64,000 nt of DNA from Paludibacteraceae bacterium (lineage in GTDB: Bacteria; Bacteroidota; Bacteroidia; Bacteroidales; Paludibacteraceae). A program made the position numbers and the translations under genes. The stretch spans positions 43,400 through 107,399 of the forward strand of contig JAFSMP010000013.1 in NCBI GenBank assembly GCA_017447875.1. Direction: 5' to 3'. A model generated the notes under the pieces. That model made no database searches, had not been told where the DNA came from, and saw only the letters and a list, made by a program, of their open reading frames with translations. Every line of letters starts with the position of its first letter. Position 1 is the stretch's first letter. This document shows positions 46,236-54,559 of the stretch, piece by piece.

Positions 46236-46601
46236 TTATGCAATCTCCGGATGTTGAATGGTGAGTACTTGACCGGGGGTGGCGAAGTAGAACATATCGA
46301 GGATGACGGGTTTGGATCCGCGGTTCTCGCCTCGATGGATAGTACCGACAACCTCAACCAATGCTTCGCCTTCATGGAATGTGCGTTCCTTACCGTCTTG
46401 GCAGACGATAGTCAAGTCACCTTGTTCGACGATGCCGTAGTTCACCGCTGTATGATGATGCCAGCCGGTAACGGCTCCTATAGGGAACGTCATACGCAAT
46501 ACGGTTAATTCCGGTTTGCCTTCGGGAAAGTTCGGCAACTGCACGCCATCCCAACTCTGCGACGTGCGGATGAGTTCAGTTGTTGTAATCTCGATATTCA
46601 T
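46236..46601 (-). CDS. Cupin domain protein
   Basis: 121 residues of a single cupin. Motif 1 is GAVTGWHHHTAVNYGIVEQG and motif 2 is GTIHRGENRGSKP; the histidines and glutamate can bind a metal. No known substrate. It is the last gene of the 53.9-46.2 kb operon, nine bases after the carbonic anhydrase gene. Confidence 0.85.
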   Translation of the reverse strand: MNIEITTTELIRTSQSWDGVQLPNFPEGKPELTVLRMTFPIGAVTGWHHHTAVNYGIVEQGDLTIVCQDGKERTFHEGEALVEVVGTIHRGENRGSKPVILDMFYFATPGQVLTIQHPEIA

Positions 46602-46610
46602 ATTACTCCA

Positions 46611-47153
46611 TTATGCAATCTCTTGTAATTCTCCTGTCACGGAGTCGATGATAAAGCCCCGAACGGTTACGTCTTTCGGAATGAGCGGATGAGTTTGGAT
46701 GGTCTTGACGGTTTTGCGGACGGAGGTCTCTGTATCGCGGAAGCCTTCGAGCCAATGGTTGAGGTCAATGCCGCACTCACGAATGGTGTCGAGCGTCTCA
46801 TCTTTGATACCACGCGCTTTCATGACATGGTGGAAATGCGCATAACTCATGTGACACGCACCGCATTGCGAATGGGCAACTACCATAATCTCCTCTACGC
46901 CCAGTTCATAGATAGCGACGATCAAGCTACGCATCGCCGAATCAAACGGCGTGATGATCAGTCCGCCTGCGTTCTTGATGATCTTGGCATCACCGTTCTT
47001 GAGACCCAGCGCAGCCGGAAGCAACTCCGTCAGACGCGTGTCCATGCAAGTGAGTACCGCCAGTTTCTTATCGGGGTACTTGTCGGTAATGTACTGCTCG
47101 TAGCTTTTCTGCGCTACGAAATTCTTGTTGTAATCAATAATTTGGTCTATCAT
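46611..47153 (-). CDS. Beta-class carbonic anhydrase
   Basis: 180 residues from the ATG at 47153 (MIDQIIDYNKNFV). Zinc ligands and the Asp-Arg dyad are in CMDTRL and HSQCGACH; GLIITPFDSAMRSLIVAIYELG is typical of the family. It hydrates CO2 to bicarbonate. In this operon it may supply bicarbonate for carboxylation or control pH, but its link with redox genes is not clear. Confidence 0.92.
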   Translation of the reverse strand: MIDQIIDYNKNFVAQKSYEQYITDKYPDKKLAVLTCMDTRLTELLPAALGLKNGDAKIIKNAGGLIITPFDSAMRSLIVAIYELGVEEIMVVAHSQCGACHMSYAHFHHVMKARGIKDETLDTIRECGIDLNHWLEGFRDTETSVRKTVKTIQTHPLIPKDVTVRGFIIDSVTGELQEIA

Positions 47154-47163
47154 AATAACATTT

Positions 47164-47670
47164 CTATTTTGCTTTTCTAGCGAAGTCAAACAACGCTTTG
47201 GGCAAGTGGCAGTATCCATCCGGATGTTTGTCCAGATAGTCTTGGTGATATTCGTCCGCGGGATAGAAATTGCGTAAAGGCAGTTTCTCCACGACTATGG
47301 GCTGTGCGTACTTGCTTTGCTCTTCGGCATAGACTTGCTCAATAGTCGGCAGATCTGCCGTGTCCGTGTAATAGATGCCTGTGCGGTAACGCGTGCCTTC
47401 GTCGTGTCCCTGTTTGTTCAGGCTGGTCGGGTCGATGGCTACGAAGAACATTCGCAGCAGAAACTCCAGACTCACCTTGTCCGGATCATAGGTCACATGC
47501 ACGGTCTCGGCGTAGCCGGTCGTATCGGTATAGACCTGTTCGTAGGTTGGGTTGTCCGTCTGCCCGTTGGCAAAACCCACTTCGGTCTCGACTACTCCGG
47601 CTATCTGTTTGAAGAAATGTTCCGTGCCCCAGAAACATCCTCCGGCTAAATAGATGTGTTTGAGTGTCAT
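47164..47670 (-). CDS. msrA: Peptide methionine sulfoxide reductase A
   Basis: 168 residues. The catalytic cysteine is in AGGCFWGTEHFF; GYANG is replaced by GFANG, and HVTYDP and the RYRTGIYYTD segments are present. It repairs oxidised methionine. No signal peptide, so it is cytoplasmic. One base separates it from tatC. Confidence 0.94.
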   Translation of the reverse strand: MTLKHIYLAGGCFWGTEHFFKQIAGVVETEVGFANGQTDNPTYEQVYTDTTGYAETVHVTYDPDKVSLEFLLRMFFVAIDPTSLNKQGHDEGTRYRTGIYYTDTADLPTIEQVYAEEQSKYAQPIVVEKLPLRNFYPADEYHQDYLDKHPDGYCHLPKALFDFARKAK

Positions 47671-47671
47671 A

Positions 47672-48430
47672 TTAATTATTCTTGCTTATTTGATAAGTAG
47701 CGGGTATAATGAGTATACTCAATTCGTAGAGCAGGTAAATAGGTAGTGTAACGAGAAGTAGCGTGAACGGGTCACCGGTAGGTGTGATGACAGCCGCGAT
47801 GATGAGGATGGTCACGAACACATGTCCGCGGTAACGTTTGAGGTGTTCGCGACGAAGGATGCCGAGCTTCGCCAGCAACCACGTTAATACCGGTATCTCA
47901 AACATCAACCCCAAGAAGATCGACAGAACCAGCAGCAGGGAGATATAAGAAGAAAGGCTGATTTGATTGACGACGATGTCGCTGACTTGATACGTACTGA
48001 GCACATGGAACGAGAGCGGGAAGATAAGGAAGTAGTTCAGTGCCACGCCGGCAGCAAAAAGGACCAGTGCGCTCAGAACAAAGATGACCGAATAGCGTTT
48101 CTCGTTGCTGTACAATGCCGGCGCCACAAAGCCGTACAGCCATGCGATCATCAGCGGTAGCGCCACAACGAATCCCACGCATAGCGAAACCTGCACATGC
48201 GTAAAAAACTGCGCCGTGACATCGATGTTGATCAGTTGCTGTCCTTGCTCCAACGGGCGAAAGATCAGGTCAAAGAGCGGTTTCTTGAAGCAGAACACCG
48301 CTATAGACGCGACCAACCACGCCACGAGAGACTTGATGAGCACAGACCGCAGTTCGTCCAGATGATCCCAGAACGAAAGACCGCTATCGCTGTTAGACCG
48401 CTCGCCTTGCTCGCTGTTAGACCGCTTCAC
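47672..48430 (-). CDS. tatC: Sec-independent protein translocase TatC
   Basis: 252 residues with six membrane segments. Family motifs are [16 protein letters not shown] at the N-terminus, the [13 protein letters not shown] loop region, and the [14 protein letters not shown] and [22 protein letters not shown] segments. TatC binds the twin-arginine signal. The first 16 residues ([15 protein letters not shown]) are an extra extension encoded by TTAGACCGCTCGC-type repeats. It overlaps tatA by 14 bases. Confidence 0.95.
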   Translation of the reverse strand: MKRSNSEQGERSNSDSGLSFWDHLDELRSVLIKSLVAWLVASIAVFCFKKPLFDLIFRPLEQGQQLINIDVTAQFFTHVQVSLCVGFVVALPLMIAWLYGFVAPALYSNEKRYSVIFVLSALVLFAAGVALNYFLIFPLSFHVLSTYQVSDIVVNQISLSSYISLLLVLSIFLGLMFEIPVLTWLLAKLGILRREHLKRYRGHVFVTILIIAAVITPTGDPFTLLLVTLPIYLLYELSILIIPATYQISKNN

Positions 48431-48470
48431 TGTTAGACCGCTCGCTTTGCTCGCTGTTAGACTTTTTCTC
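48378..48470. repeat. Tandem word repeat across the tatA-tatC junction
   Basis: Several copies of CTGTTAGACCGCT-CGC-CTTGCT. They encode both the end of TatA ([17 protein letters not shown]) and the start of TatC ([15 protein letters not shown]), in different frames of a 14-bp overlap. Confidence 0.85.
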
Positions 48471-48614
48471 CTCCTCGTCGGCTTTTCCGTTCACGCCGTC
48501 TTTGAAGGACTTAATGCCCTTACCAAGACCCTTCATAAGTTCAGGAATTTTTTTGCCTCCGAAAATCAGCAAAATAACGAGTACGATAAGAATAATTTCC
48601 CAAGTTCCTAACAT
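48417..48614 (-). CDS. tatA: Twin-arginine translocase subunit TatA
   Basis: 65 residues: a single membrane helix ([16 protein letters not shown]), the F-G-x-x-x-x-P hinge in [15 protein letters not shown], an amphipathic helix with FKDG, and a short acidic tail. The tail is made from the word repeat. It forms the transport channel with TatC. No TatB is seen here; in this phylum one TatA-like protein usually suffices. Confidence 0.93.
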   Translation of the reverse strand: MLGTWEIILIVLVILLIFGGKKIPELMKGLGKGIKSFKDGVNGKADEEEKKSNSEQSERSNSEAV

Positions 48615-48616
48615 AA

Positions 48617-49984
48617 TTATGATTGTTTAAGTTGTTCAACAAGATTATCTATTTTCTGCATCTCTTCCGGGATGTGGATGCGCTGCGGACAATGCGGAAT
48701 ACAATGATCACAACCTATACAGTGGTCAGCCTGCCGTTCTCTGGGTACTGCGCGGTCATAACCGTTGAGCCACCGTTTGGCAGGCACATGGTCTTCGGTG
48801 AGCATGTTGTTGTAATGACTGAAGATCGCCGGTATATTGAGCCCGTATGGGCAGGGCATGCAGTAGTTGCAGGCAGTACACGGGATAGCATTGAGGTTGC
48901 ATATCTCGTCCGCAAGGTGCATGAGCAGCGCGTCTTCTTCGGCGGTGACAGGTCGCAGCGGTGAGAAGGTGCGGCAGTTCTCTTGAAGGTGCTCCATATA
49001 GGTCATGCCCGACAGGACGGTGAGTATTTTCTCTGGTGTACCGGCATAACGGAAAGCCCATTCGGCAGGCGTGGCGTTGATGTCCGCACGCTTCATCTCC
49101 TTCAGGATATGTGTGGGTTGTTTCGCCAGACGACCGCCCAAAAGTGGCTCCATGATCACTCCCGGAATACCACGTTTCGCCAACTCATCGTACAGGTACG
49201 AAGCGTTCGTGTTACGCGGGTTATTGCGCTTGGCGTAATGCCAGTCGAGGTAATTGAGCTGGATCTGCACGAAGTCCCAATGGTACTTGCCCTCGTCGTG
49301 CCATTTGAGCAGCATGTCGAAGACACGAACATCGCCGTGATACGAGAAACCGAGGTTGCGGATACGTCCTTTGTTTTTCTGCTCCACGAGCCAATCGAGG
49401 ATGCCGTTGTCCATATAGCGGGCGTTAAAGGTCTCAAAGGCGTCTTTTCCTCGTGCACTGCCACCGATACTATGCAGCAGCAGGTAATCTACATAGTCCG
49501 TGCGCAGGTACTCCAAGGAGCGCTCGAACATCGCCTGCGATTCCTTACGCGGCCATGCTGCATCGGAGAAATTGCTCAGTTTGGTAGCAATGAAATAACT
49601 GCTGCGCGGATGACGACTCAAAGCGATACCCGTCGCTTCCTCCGAGTGGCCCTGACAATAAACGGGCGACGTGTCAAAATAATTGACGCCATGCGCAAGC
49701 GCATAATCGACCAATTCGTTGACGGCTTGCTGGTCAATAGGTGCGTCACTATTCTCACGTGCTGTACCCGTAGCAGTAGTCGGCAGTCGCATCATTCCGA
49801 AACCTAATAATGATACCTTGTCCCCTGAGTTGGGGTTGATACGATAGGTCATCTGCGCCGGATCGGATTCCTTCAATCCTGACTCCTGACTCCTGATTCC
49901 TGATTCCTTGCGGCATGCCGAAAGCAATACCGACGTTCCTGCTACGGCTGCTGTACTATGTTTGATAAAATCTCTTCTGTTCAT
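48617..49984 (-). CDS. Tat-exported aldo/keto reductase with ferredoxin domain
   Basis: 455 residues from the ATG at 49984. The N-terminus is a twin-arginine signal ([24 protein letters not shown]) with a lipobox cysteine, so a membrane-attached exported protein. The aldo/keto reductase barrel follows ([34 protein letters not shown]). The C-terminal 110 residues carry two 4Fe-4S clusters: [13 protein letters not shown] and [15 protein letters not shown] repeat-encoded insertion ([14 protein letters not shown]) follows the lipobox. It is two bases upstream of tatA, so substrate and machinery are co-transcribed. The substrate is unknown. Confidence 0.88.
   Translation of the reverse strand: MNRRDFIKHSTAAVAGTSVLLSACRKESGIRSQESGLKESDPAQMTYRINPNSGDKVSLLGFGMMRLPTTATGTARENSDAPIDQQAVNELVDYALAHGVNYFDTSPVYCQGHSEEATGIALSRHPRSSYFIATKLSNFSDAAWPRKESQAMFERSLEYLRTDYVDYLLLHSIGGSARGKDAFETFNARYMDNGILDWLVEQKNKGRIRNLGFSYHGDVRVFDMLLKWHDEGKYHWDFVQIQLNYLDWHYAKRNNPRNTNASYLYDELAKRGIPGVIMEPLLGGRLAKQPTHILKEMKRADINATPAEWAFRYAGTPEKILTVLSGMTYMEHLQENCRTFSPLRPVTAEEDALLMHLADEICNLNAIPCTACNYCMPCPYGLNIPAIFSHYNNMLTEDHVPAKRWLNGYDRAVPRERQADHCIGCDHCIPHCPQRIHIPEEMQKIDNLVEQLKQS
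49868..49910. repeat. Tandem word repeat in the Tat reductase gene
   Basis: Words CCTGACTCCTGACTCCTGAT and TCCTGATTCC; they encode the spacer after the lipobox cysteine. Confidence 0.85.
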
Positions 49985-49989
49985 GATCG

Positions 49990-51498
49990 TCAATGGATTT
50001 GGTGTGTACTGTTTCCTTCTACGTAGATAGCACTGAACGGGCGTGCGGGACATAAATGCTCGCATTTACCGCAACCGATGCAGCGTTCCTTGTCAATAGC
50101 CGGCACAAGAACCGTTCGTCCGTCAGCCGTTGTGTGTTCCACCATCTGAATAGCGTCCATGGGACAATGTTTGGCACATGCCCCACAATGGTCACCGTTG
50201 GTCACGGGGATGCAGTTCTGCTCAATCCACACGGCGTGACCGATATGAATGAAGGGTTTATCTTCTTGTTTGATTGCCTGAATTGCACCTGTCGGACAAA
50301 CCTGCGAACAATGCGTACACTCCGGCCGACAATAACCGCGCTCGAAAGACATCTCGGGTTGCATGAAGCGCATCGGGTCAGACGAAGGACGCAGGACGTT
50401 GTTCGGACACGCACTCACGCATAACTGACACGCCGTACAATGACGTTGCATGTTCCGTGCCGACACCGAACCCGGAGGGGTGATTGGCGTCTCACGATGC
50501 GGAGCTACCTTATCTTCTATCTCTGCCAAACCGCCATCGACCTTTATCTTCGCTTGCGCGAAAGCCGCCGTTCCTACTGCAATCGCTGCACCGGTCAGGA
50601 ATGTGCGTCTCGATTCGTCAATAGGTCTTTCAGCGTTAGCGGTCTTACAGTGTAACGGTCCTACAGCGCAGCGGTCTTTCAGTGAAACGGTCTTATAGCT
50701 TATCGCTCCGTCATGGCATTTGTCGATACAGTCGCCGCAAGTGACACAGCGGGTCAGATCGACTGTTCCGTTCTTGAAGTCGATCGCTGCAGCTTTGCAG
50801 TTCTTCGCGCAGAGCGAGCATTTGCGGCATTTGTCTTCGTTAATCTGAATGCGGAAAAGCGAAAAACGGGCGAAGAAACTCAGGATCGTACCCACCGGAC
50901 AAACGGTGTTGCAGTACGTACGTCCGTGTTTCCAAGCCAATACACCGATGATACCCAGCGTCAGAAGCGCTACGATGAAGGTCGTTACACTTCGCATCCA
51001 AATTTCCGCTTCGGAGAACATATAACTGTCAAAATTATTCTCAATCGCTGCCAGACCGTTGACGAGCAAATCATACAGCGGACGGAAGAGTGAGTTAACG
51101 ATGCGACCGTAAGCAGAGTAGGGAGCTAACAGCGTGGTCACCGGTGCAAAACCGATGATAAGGCACACGATGAACACCGCCAACACGGAGTACCGAAGCC
51201 ATTTCTTCTCCGGCGAATAACTGTAGCGGTTCTTTTTTGCTTTCCGGCCGAACCAACTGATGATATCCTGCATCACGCCTAACGGGCATATGATGCTGCA
51301 ATAGAGTCGTCCGAAAAGGAGCGTGAGGATGATCAAGCCTGCCAGCACACCGAAATTGAGTGCCATCAGAGCAGGTAAGAACTGGATCTTAGCGACCCAT
51401 CCCAACCAAAGGTTGATTCGCCAACTCACGCCGAGAAATAGCAGCGTCACGGCGATGTAAAAAAGAGCGGCGAGTATGATTCGTATCTTGCGTAACAT
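49990..51498 (-). CDS. NapH/NapG-like fusion polyferredoxin with internal Tat motif
   Basis: 502 residues from the ATG at 51498 (MLRKIRI). The first 210 residues are a NapH/CcoG-type membrane domain with two CxxxCP motifs (CSIICPLG, CNTVCPVG). Two 4Fe-4S motifs follow (CRKCSLCAKNCK, CVTCGDCIDKCH). Near residue 305 lies SRRTFLTGAAIAVGTAAFA, a textbook twin-arginine signal inside the protein, then four more cluster motifs (CTACQLCVSACP, CRPECTHCSQVCP, CGACAKHCP, CIGCGKCEHLCP) as in NapG. It likely passes electrons from quinol to an exported acceptor. It sits four bases after the DUF1893 gene. Confidence 0.88.
   Translation of the reverse strand: MLRKIRIILAALFYIAVTLLFLGVSWRINLWLGWVAKIQFLPALMALNFGVLAGLIILTLLFGRLYCSIICPLGVMQDIISWFGRKAKKNRYSYSPEKKWLRYSVLAVFIVCLIIGFAPVTTLLAPYSAYGRIVNSLFRPLYDLLVNGLAAIENNFDSYMFSEAEIWMRSVTTFIVALLTLGIIGVLAWKHGRTYCNTVCPVGTILSFFARFSLFRIQINEDKCRKCSLCAKNCKAAAIDFKNGTVDLTRCVTCGDCIDKCHDGAISYKTVSLKDRCAVGPLHCKTANAERPIDESRRTFLTGAAIAVGTAAFAQAKIKVDGGLAEIEDKVAPHRETPITPPGSVSARNMQRHCTACQLCVSACPNNVLRPSSDPMRFMQPEMSFERGYCRPECTHCSQVCPTGAIQAIKQEDKPFIHIGHAVWIEQNCIPVTNGDHCGACAKHCPMDAIQMVEHTTADGRTVLVPAIDKERCIGCGKCEHLCPARPFSAIYVEGNSTHQIH
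50624..50702. repeat. Word repeat before the internal Tat motif
   Basis: Variants of GCGGTCTTACAGTGTAACGG and CGGTCTTTCAGTGAAACGG. They encode the linker DRCAVGPLHCKTANAERP between the cytoplasmic cluster domain and SRRTFL. Confidence 0.8.
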
Positions 51499-51502
51499 AA
51501 AG

Positions 51503-52012
51503 CTAGTGGGCAAGTCCTGCTTGCAAAATGGTGACACATTCATTTACCGTCTCTGCCTCATTCAGCCTGCTGTCTATGGGGCATTGTCCGGAGCGGTCTC
51601 GGTTGAGAATCTGCGGCACTTCTTCATCGAAAGACACCGGTATGTCTGCTTCACGCAGCAGTTGCAGTGCCGGCGTACTGATGAGATTCGTATGCACCTC
51701 GCTCACACCGCCTGCCACCATCAGAGATGCAGCAGCACGACCGATAATCTTGTCCGCCACTTGTGCGCCACGAAGCCGTTCCGGTTCTTCAAGTAGCAGT
51801 TGCAGCAGATCCTGTACACCCCGGTCGGTATAGATAGACAGGCTGTCATGGTTCAACACTACCAAGGACGCATGCTCGGCATTGAGGATGTTGAGCAAGG
51901 CTGCACCCTGCTCGCTGTGCGGACGGTTGGAAGATGTACACGACAGCATCATCAGGCATAACGCCAGTAATCCTACCGTCTTCATCACTCGTTGTTTCAT
52001 TCGTTTTTTCAT
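51503..52012 (-). CDS. DUF1893 lipoprotein
   Basis: 169 residues with a lipobox (LMMLSC). The DUF1893 domain shows HASLVVLNHDSLSIYTDRGVQ, GAQVADKIIGRAAASLMVAGGV and the NRDRSGQCPIDSRL end. Related soluble proteins occur in anaerobes; function is unknown, though the conserved cysteine in CP(I/M)(D/E) may be reactive. It lies between the TonB receptor and the polyferredoxin and probably serves an exported redox step. Confidence 0.85.
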   Translation of the reverse strand: MKKRMKQRVMKTVGLLALCLMMLSCTSSNRPHSEQGAALLNILNAEHASLVVLNHDSLSIYTDRGVQDLLQLLLEEPERLRGAQVADKIIGRAAASLMVAGGVSEVHTNLISTPALQLLREADIPVSFDEEVPQILNRDRSGQCPIDSRLNEAETVNECVTILQAGLAH

Positions 52013-52024
52013 TATTGTATGTGG

Positions 52025-53920
52025 TTAGAAAGTCCATTTCAGTCCGGCAAGAACGGTCGTGCCGGGCATCGGGAAACCTTTGTTAATCTCGTATTCTTGT
52101 CCGAGGATATTATCCACGGTGATGTTTGCCCATAATTCCCGCCAGAGACGAACCGCCGCATGGGCGTTCCAAAGCACATAGTTCTCTTTCTCGGTTTGCG
52201 GTCCGGTAGCCAAATACAAGCCGTGGATGTACTGCACGTCGGTACCTACACGGAATCGGTCATGGTGGTAACGGGCGGCTATATTAAGTTTGTGTTCCGG
52301 TGCTCCGAGTTGCGGGTTCGACATATGCAGAAAACTGTAATTGGCGGTCAGAAACAGCCCTTTGACTACGTTATAGGTGAACTCTGTTTCCAGACCGCAG
52401 TTCTTCATCTCTCCCGTATTGACGTTCTTCGGCTTGCCGTTCGTCATCTGCGTGGCAATCATGTTCGTTGCTTGCAGATAGAAGATATTGGCACCAATCC
52501 GTATCCGGCGATCCAACAGGAACTGACGATACGACAGTTCGTAGTTCCATACGTTCTCCGCCTTCAGGGAGTCGTTGGCAGGTTTGTACATGTACAGCTC
52601 ACGAATAGTCGGATTGCGGAAACCCCGGCTGACAAACGCTTTGAGTTCGGCGTTCTGTGGCAGCAGGAAAGACAGACCGCCTTGCGGAATATAGGCGATA
52701 CCGCTCTGGCAATGCCAGTCGAAACGGATGCCTGCATCCAGAGCGAACCATGACACCACCTCCTGCCGGAAATCCACATAGCCTGCCAACTCGTACTGCG
52801 CCTTGCGGATGATATCGGTCTTGGCACCATCCGCTATCGCTGCGTTCCATGCGTGACCTCCGAAATGCTGGTAGTCAAAACCAAACGTAGTGCGATTGCC
52901 ACGGAAGAAAGCGACGGACTGATATACGGATACTCCCGCCATGAAGTCCGTATGATGGTAAAGAGCGGTCTGTGGCTTGCCTCCGGTGGCAGCGTAACCA
53001 TCGTTGATCGTATGATGCCCACCGCTGTAATAGAGACGGATGGCACCCGAAGTCTTGTCGTACCGGTTCTCCACCGAGAGTGCTGCCGTTCCGCGCAGGA
53101 TATGCATCATATTGTCCAGCATCGGAGCATCCACGGTACCCGGGTTCTGCGAATTGAAATATGCCACATTCCCCGTCGCTCCGATGCGCCAATGGTCGGT
53201 CAACTCGTAGCCCAACCGCACAAAACCGTTGTATTCGTCAAAACCCATATGATCGCGATGACCTTTCGTACGGCTGTAGTTAAACCCTGCCGCATGGCTG
53301 TACGGACCCTTTCGGAACTGGTTAGAGATACCGGCATCCACCGTGTAGTACGAGCCACCCCGTGCATGGATGTCGGTCAGCACGGTGTCGTTCTTCGGCT
53401 GCCGCGTGACGATATTAACCACACCTCCCAAAGCGTTGGAACCGTAGAAAAGCGAAGCGGGACCACGGATTACCTCCACCCGCTCAGCAAGCATCGTCTG
53501 GTAATTGTCGGCTATCGGATGACCGTACAGACCGGCGTACTGCGGCAGACCGTCAATAAGTACCAGCATGCCCGTATTGGGCGAACCGCCGATACCGCGC
53601 ACTTTGATGCCACCCGAACCTCCGGTGCTTACGCCGTAGCCGAGCACGCCGCGTTGGGTAACGAAAAGACCCGGCACTTCGGCGGTCAGCGTAGGTAGCA
53701 CATTGATCTCGTTGCGCTCCTCCAACTGTGCCTGACCGATGACGCTGACCGTCATAGGCAGCAGACGAGGATCGGCATCCGCACGGGTGCCTGTCGCTAC
53801 CACTTCGGGCAGATCAACCGTCCGCAGACTGTCTTGACTTTCCGCCGCACGAACAGGGAGACTGAAAATCAAGAAACAGATAATAAACCACGAGTGGTTT
53901 ATGTAATTGTAGTAAGACAT
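52025..53920 (-). CDS. TonB-dependent outer-membrane receptor
   Basis: About 631 residues. A plug domain (VVATGTRADADPRLLPMTVSVIG, GGIKVRGIGGSPNTGMLVLIDGLPQ, VEVIRGPASLFYGSNALGGVVNIVT) precedes the barrel, which ends in KWTF. The plug resembles cobalamin, siderophore or metal receptors (BtuB/CirA group) rather than SusC. The annotated frame begins with a TTG at 53929; the ATG at 53920 is more likely. It heads the operon, so uptake of iron or another cofactor for the iron-sulfur proteins downstream is a reasonable guess. Confidence 0.9.
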   Translation of the reverse strand: MSYYNYINHSWFIICFLIFSLPVRAAESQDSLRTVDLPEVVATGTRADADPRLLPMTVSVIGQAQLEERNEINVLPTLTAEVPGLFVTQRGVLGYGVSTGGSGGIKVRGIGGSPNTGMLVLIDGLPQYAGLYGHPIADNYQTMLAERVEVIRGPASLFYGSNALGGVVNIVTRQPKNDTVLTDIHARGGSYYTVDAGISNQFRKGPYSHAAGFNYSRTKGHRDHMGFDEYNGFVRLGYELTDHWRIGATGNVAYFNSQNPGTVDAPMLDNMMHILRGTAALSVENRYDKTSGAIRLYYSGGHHTINDGYAATGGKPQTALYHHTDFMAGVSVYQSVAFFRGNRTTFGFDYQHFGGHAWNAAIADGAKTDIIRKAQYELAGYVDFRQEVVSWFALDAGIRFDWHCQSGIAYIPQGGLSFLLPQNAELKAFVSRGFRNPTIRELYMYKPANDSLKAENVWNYELSYRQFLLDRRIRIGANIFYLQATNMIATQMTNGKPKNVNTGEMKNCGLETEFTYNVVKGLFLTANYSFLHMSNPQLGAPEHKLNIAARYHHDRFRVGTDVQYIHGLYLATGPQTEKENYVLWNAHAAVRLWRELWANITVDNILGQEYEINKGFPMPGTTVLAGLKWTF

Positions 53921-53944
53921 GATATGCAATTACAAAATCCGCTG

Positions 53945-53975
53945 CAAAGATACAAAAAAAATCCCACATATGCAA
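53945..53975 (-). promoter_or_regulatory. Promoter of the TonB receptor / Tat operon
   Basis: Minus strand TTGCATATGTGGGA, T-tract, TATCTTTG at 53945-53952; spacer 20 bp. The -33 lies in an inverted repeat with arms ATCCC and GGGAT, like the one at 45502-45545. Confidence 0.78.
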
Positions 53976-54009
53976 GAATATACGGGATATTTTTGTTTTT
54001 GCACGTAAA

Positions 54010-54303
54010 TTAGTACTCATTTTTGCGTTTGGGGTTCATCGGGAACCATCCTTTGCGGACACGTTCACGCTGTTTGAAGACTTCGCCGATACTCCAGAAC
54101 GAGGAGAAGGCAAAGATGCCCAAGAAGATAGAGATATAGGTGTTCTCCACAAACAACGAGCCGCCTGCTGTCAGGAGTCCGATGATGAGAAACGCCCACC
54201 ACGACTTGACACCGAAATAGTACTCCGCTTTCATGACCAGCGGATGAAAAAGTCCGATACACAGGAACGCCCCTGCGCCTAAAAGAATGCCTTCAAAGTT
54301 CAT
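54010..54303 (-). CDS. DUF4491 membrane protein
   Basis: 97 residues with three membrane segments (ILLGAGAFLCIGLFHPLVM, WWAFLIIGLLTAGGSLFV, YISIFLGIFAFSSFWSI) and a basic tail containing GWFPMNPKRK, the usual end of DUF4491. Function unknown. Its ATG overlaps the shifted stop codon of the small upstream gene (ATGA). Confidence 0.88.
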   Translation of the reverse strand: MNFEGILLGAGAFLCIGLFHPLVMKAEYYFGVKSWWAFLIIGLLTAGGSLFVENTYISIFLGIFAFSSFWSIGEVFKQRERVRKGWFPMNPKRKNEY

Positions 54304-54514
54304 TGTCTCTCTTCTATTTTTGTAATCTTACCCGCGTAGTACTTAGCGCCCGGGATAACCATGTCGATGGTAACGGGCATCTTAGAGGAGAAATCGTGCC
54401 TACGGCTTCAAAATACGTAGCCTTGGCGAACGATACTTGGGTCTGATCTTCCGGCTCGTTTTTGTCTTTCGAGTTGCAAGCCGATACTTCTACATCGGGT
54501 AATTTTATCCGCAT
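54300..54514 (-). pseudogene. Small protein with a one-base frameshift
   Basis: From the ATG at 54514 the frame reads MRIKLPDVEVSACNSKDKNE and continues to TYFEAVGT near 54395. There the natural continuation moves to another frame: FSSKMPVTIDMVIPG, then KYYAGKITKIEERQ, with a TGA at 54300-54302 that overlaps the DUF4491 start (ATGA). The unshifted frame ends at 54314 with sequence rich in R, L and S. A single-base deletion explains this. It could be a real mutation or a sequencing error. The family is not recognised. Confidence 0.5.
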
Positions 54515-54529
54515 ATCAAATTGCGGCGG

Positions 54530-54537
54530 CAAAGGTA
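54530..54537 (-). promoter_or_regulatory. -7 box upstream of the frameshifted gene
   Basis: Minus strand TACCTTTG preceded by ACAG. No TTG is at the usual place; AAGCGACATTTAAG lies there, and a similar GCGACATT stands at the ZIP promoter (57070-57100). Confidence 0.5.
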
Positions 54538-54559
54538 CTGTAATTTTCTTAAATGTCGC

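Noticed and set aside
48378-48470. Possible CRISPR array
   Set aside because: The repeat units are adjacent and variable, with no spacers of constant length and no cas genes in the window.
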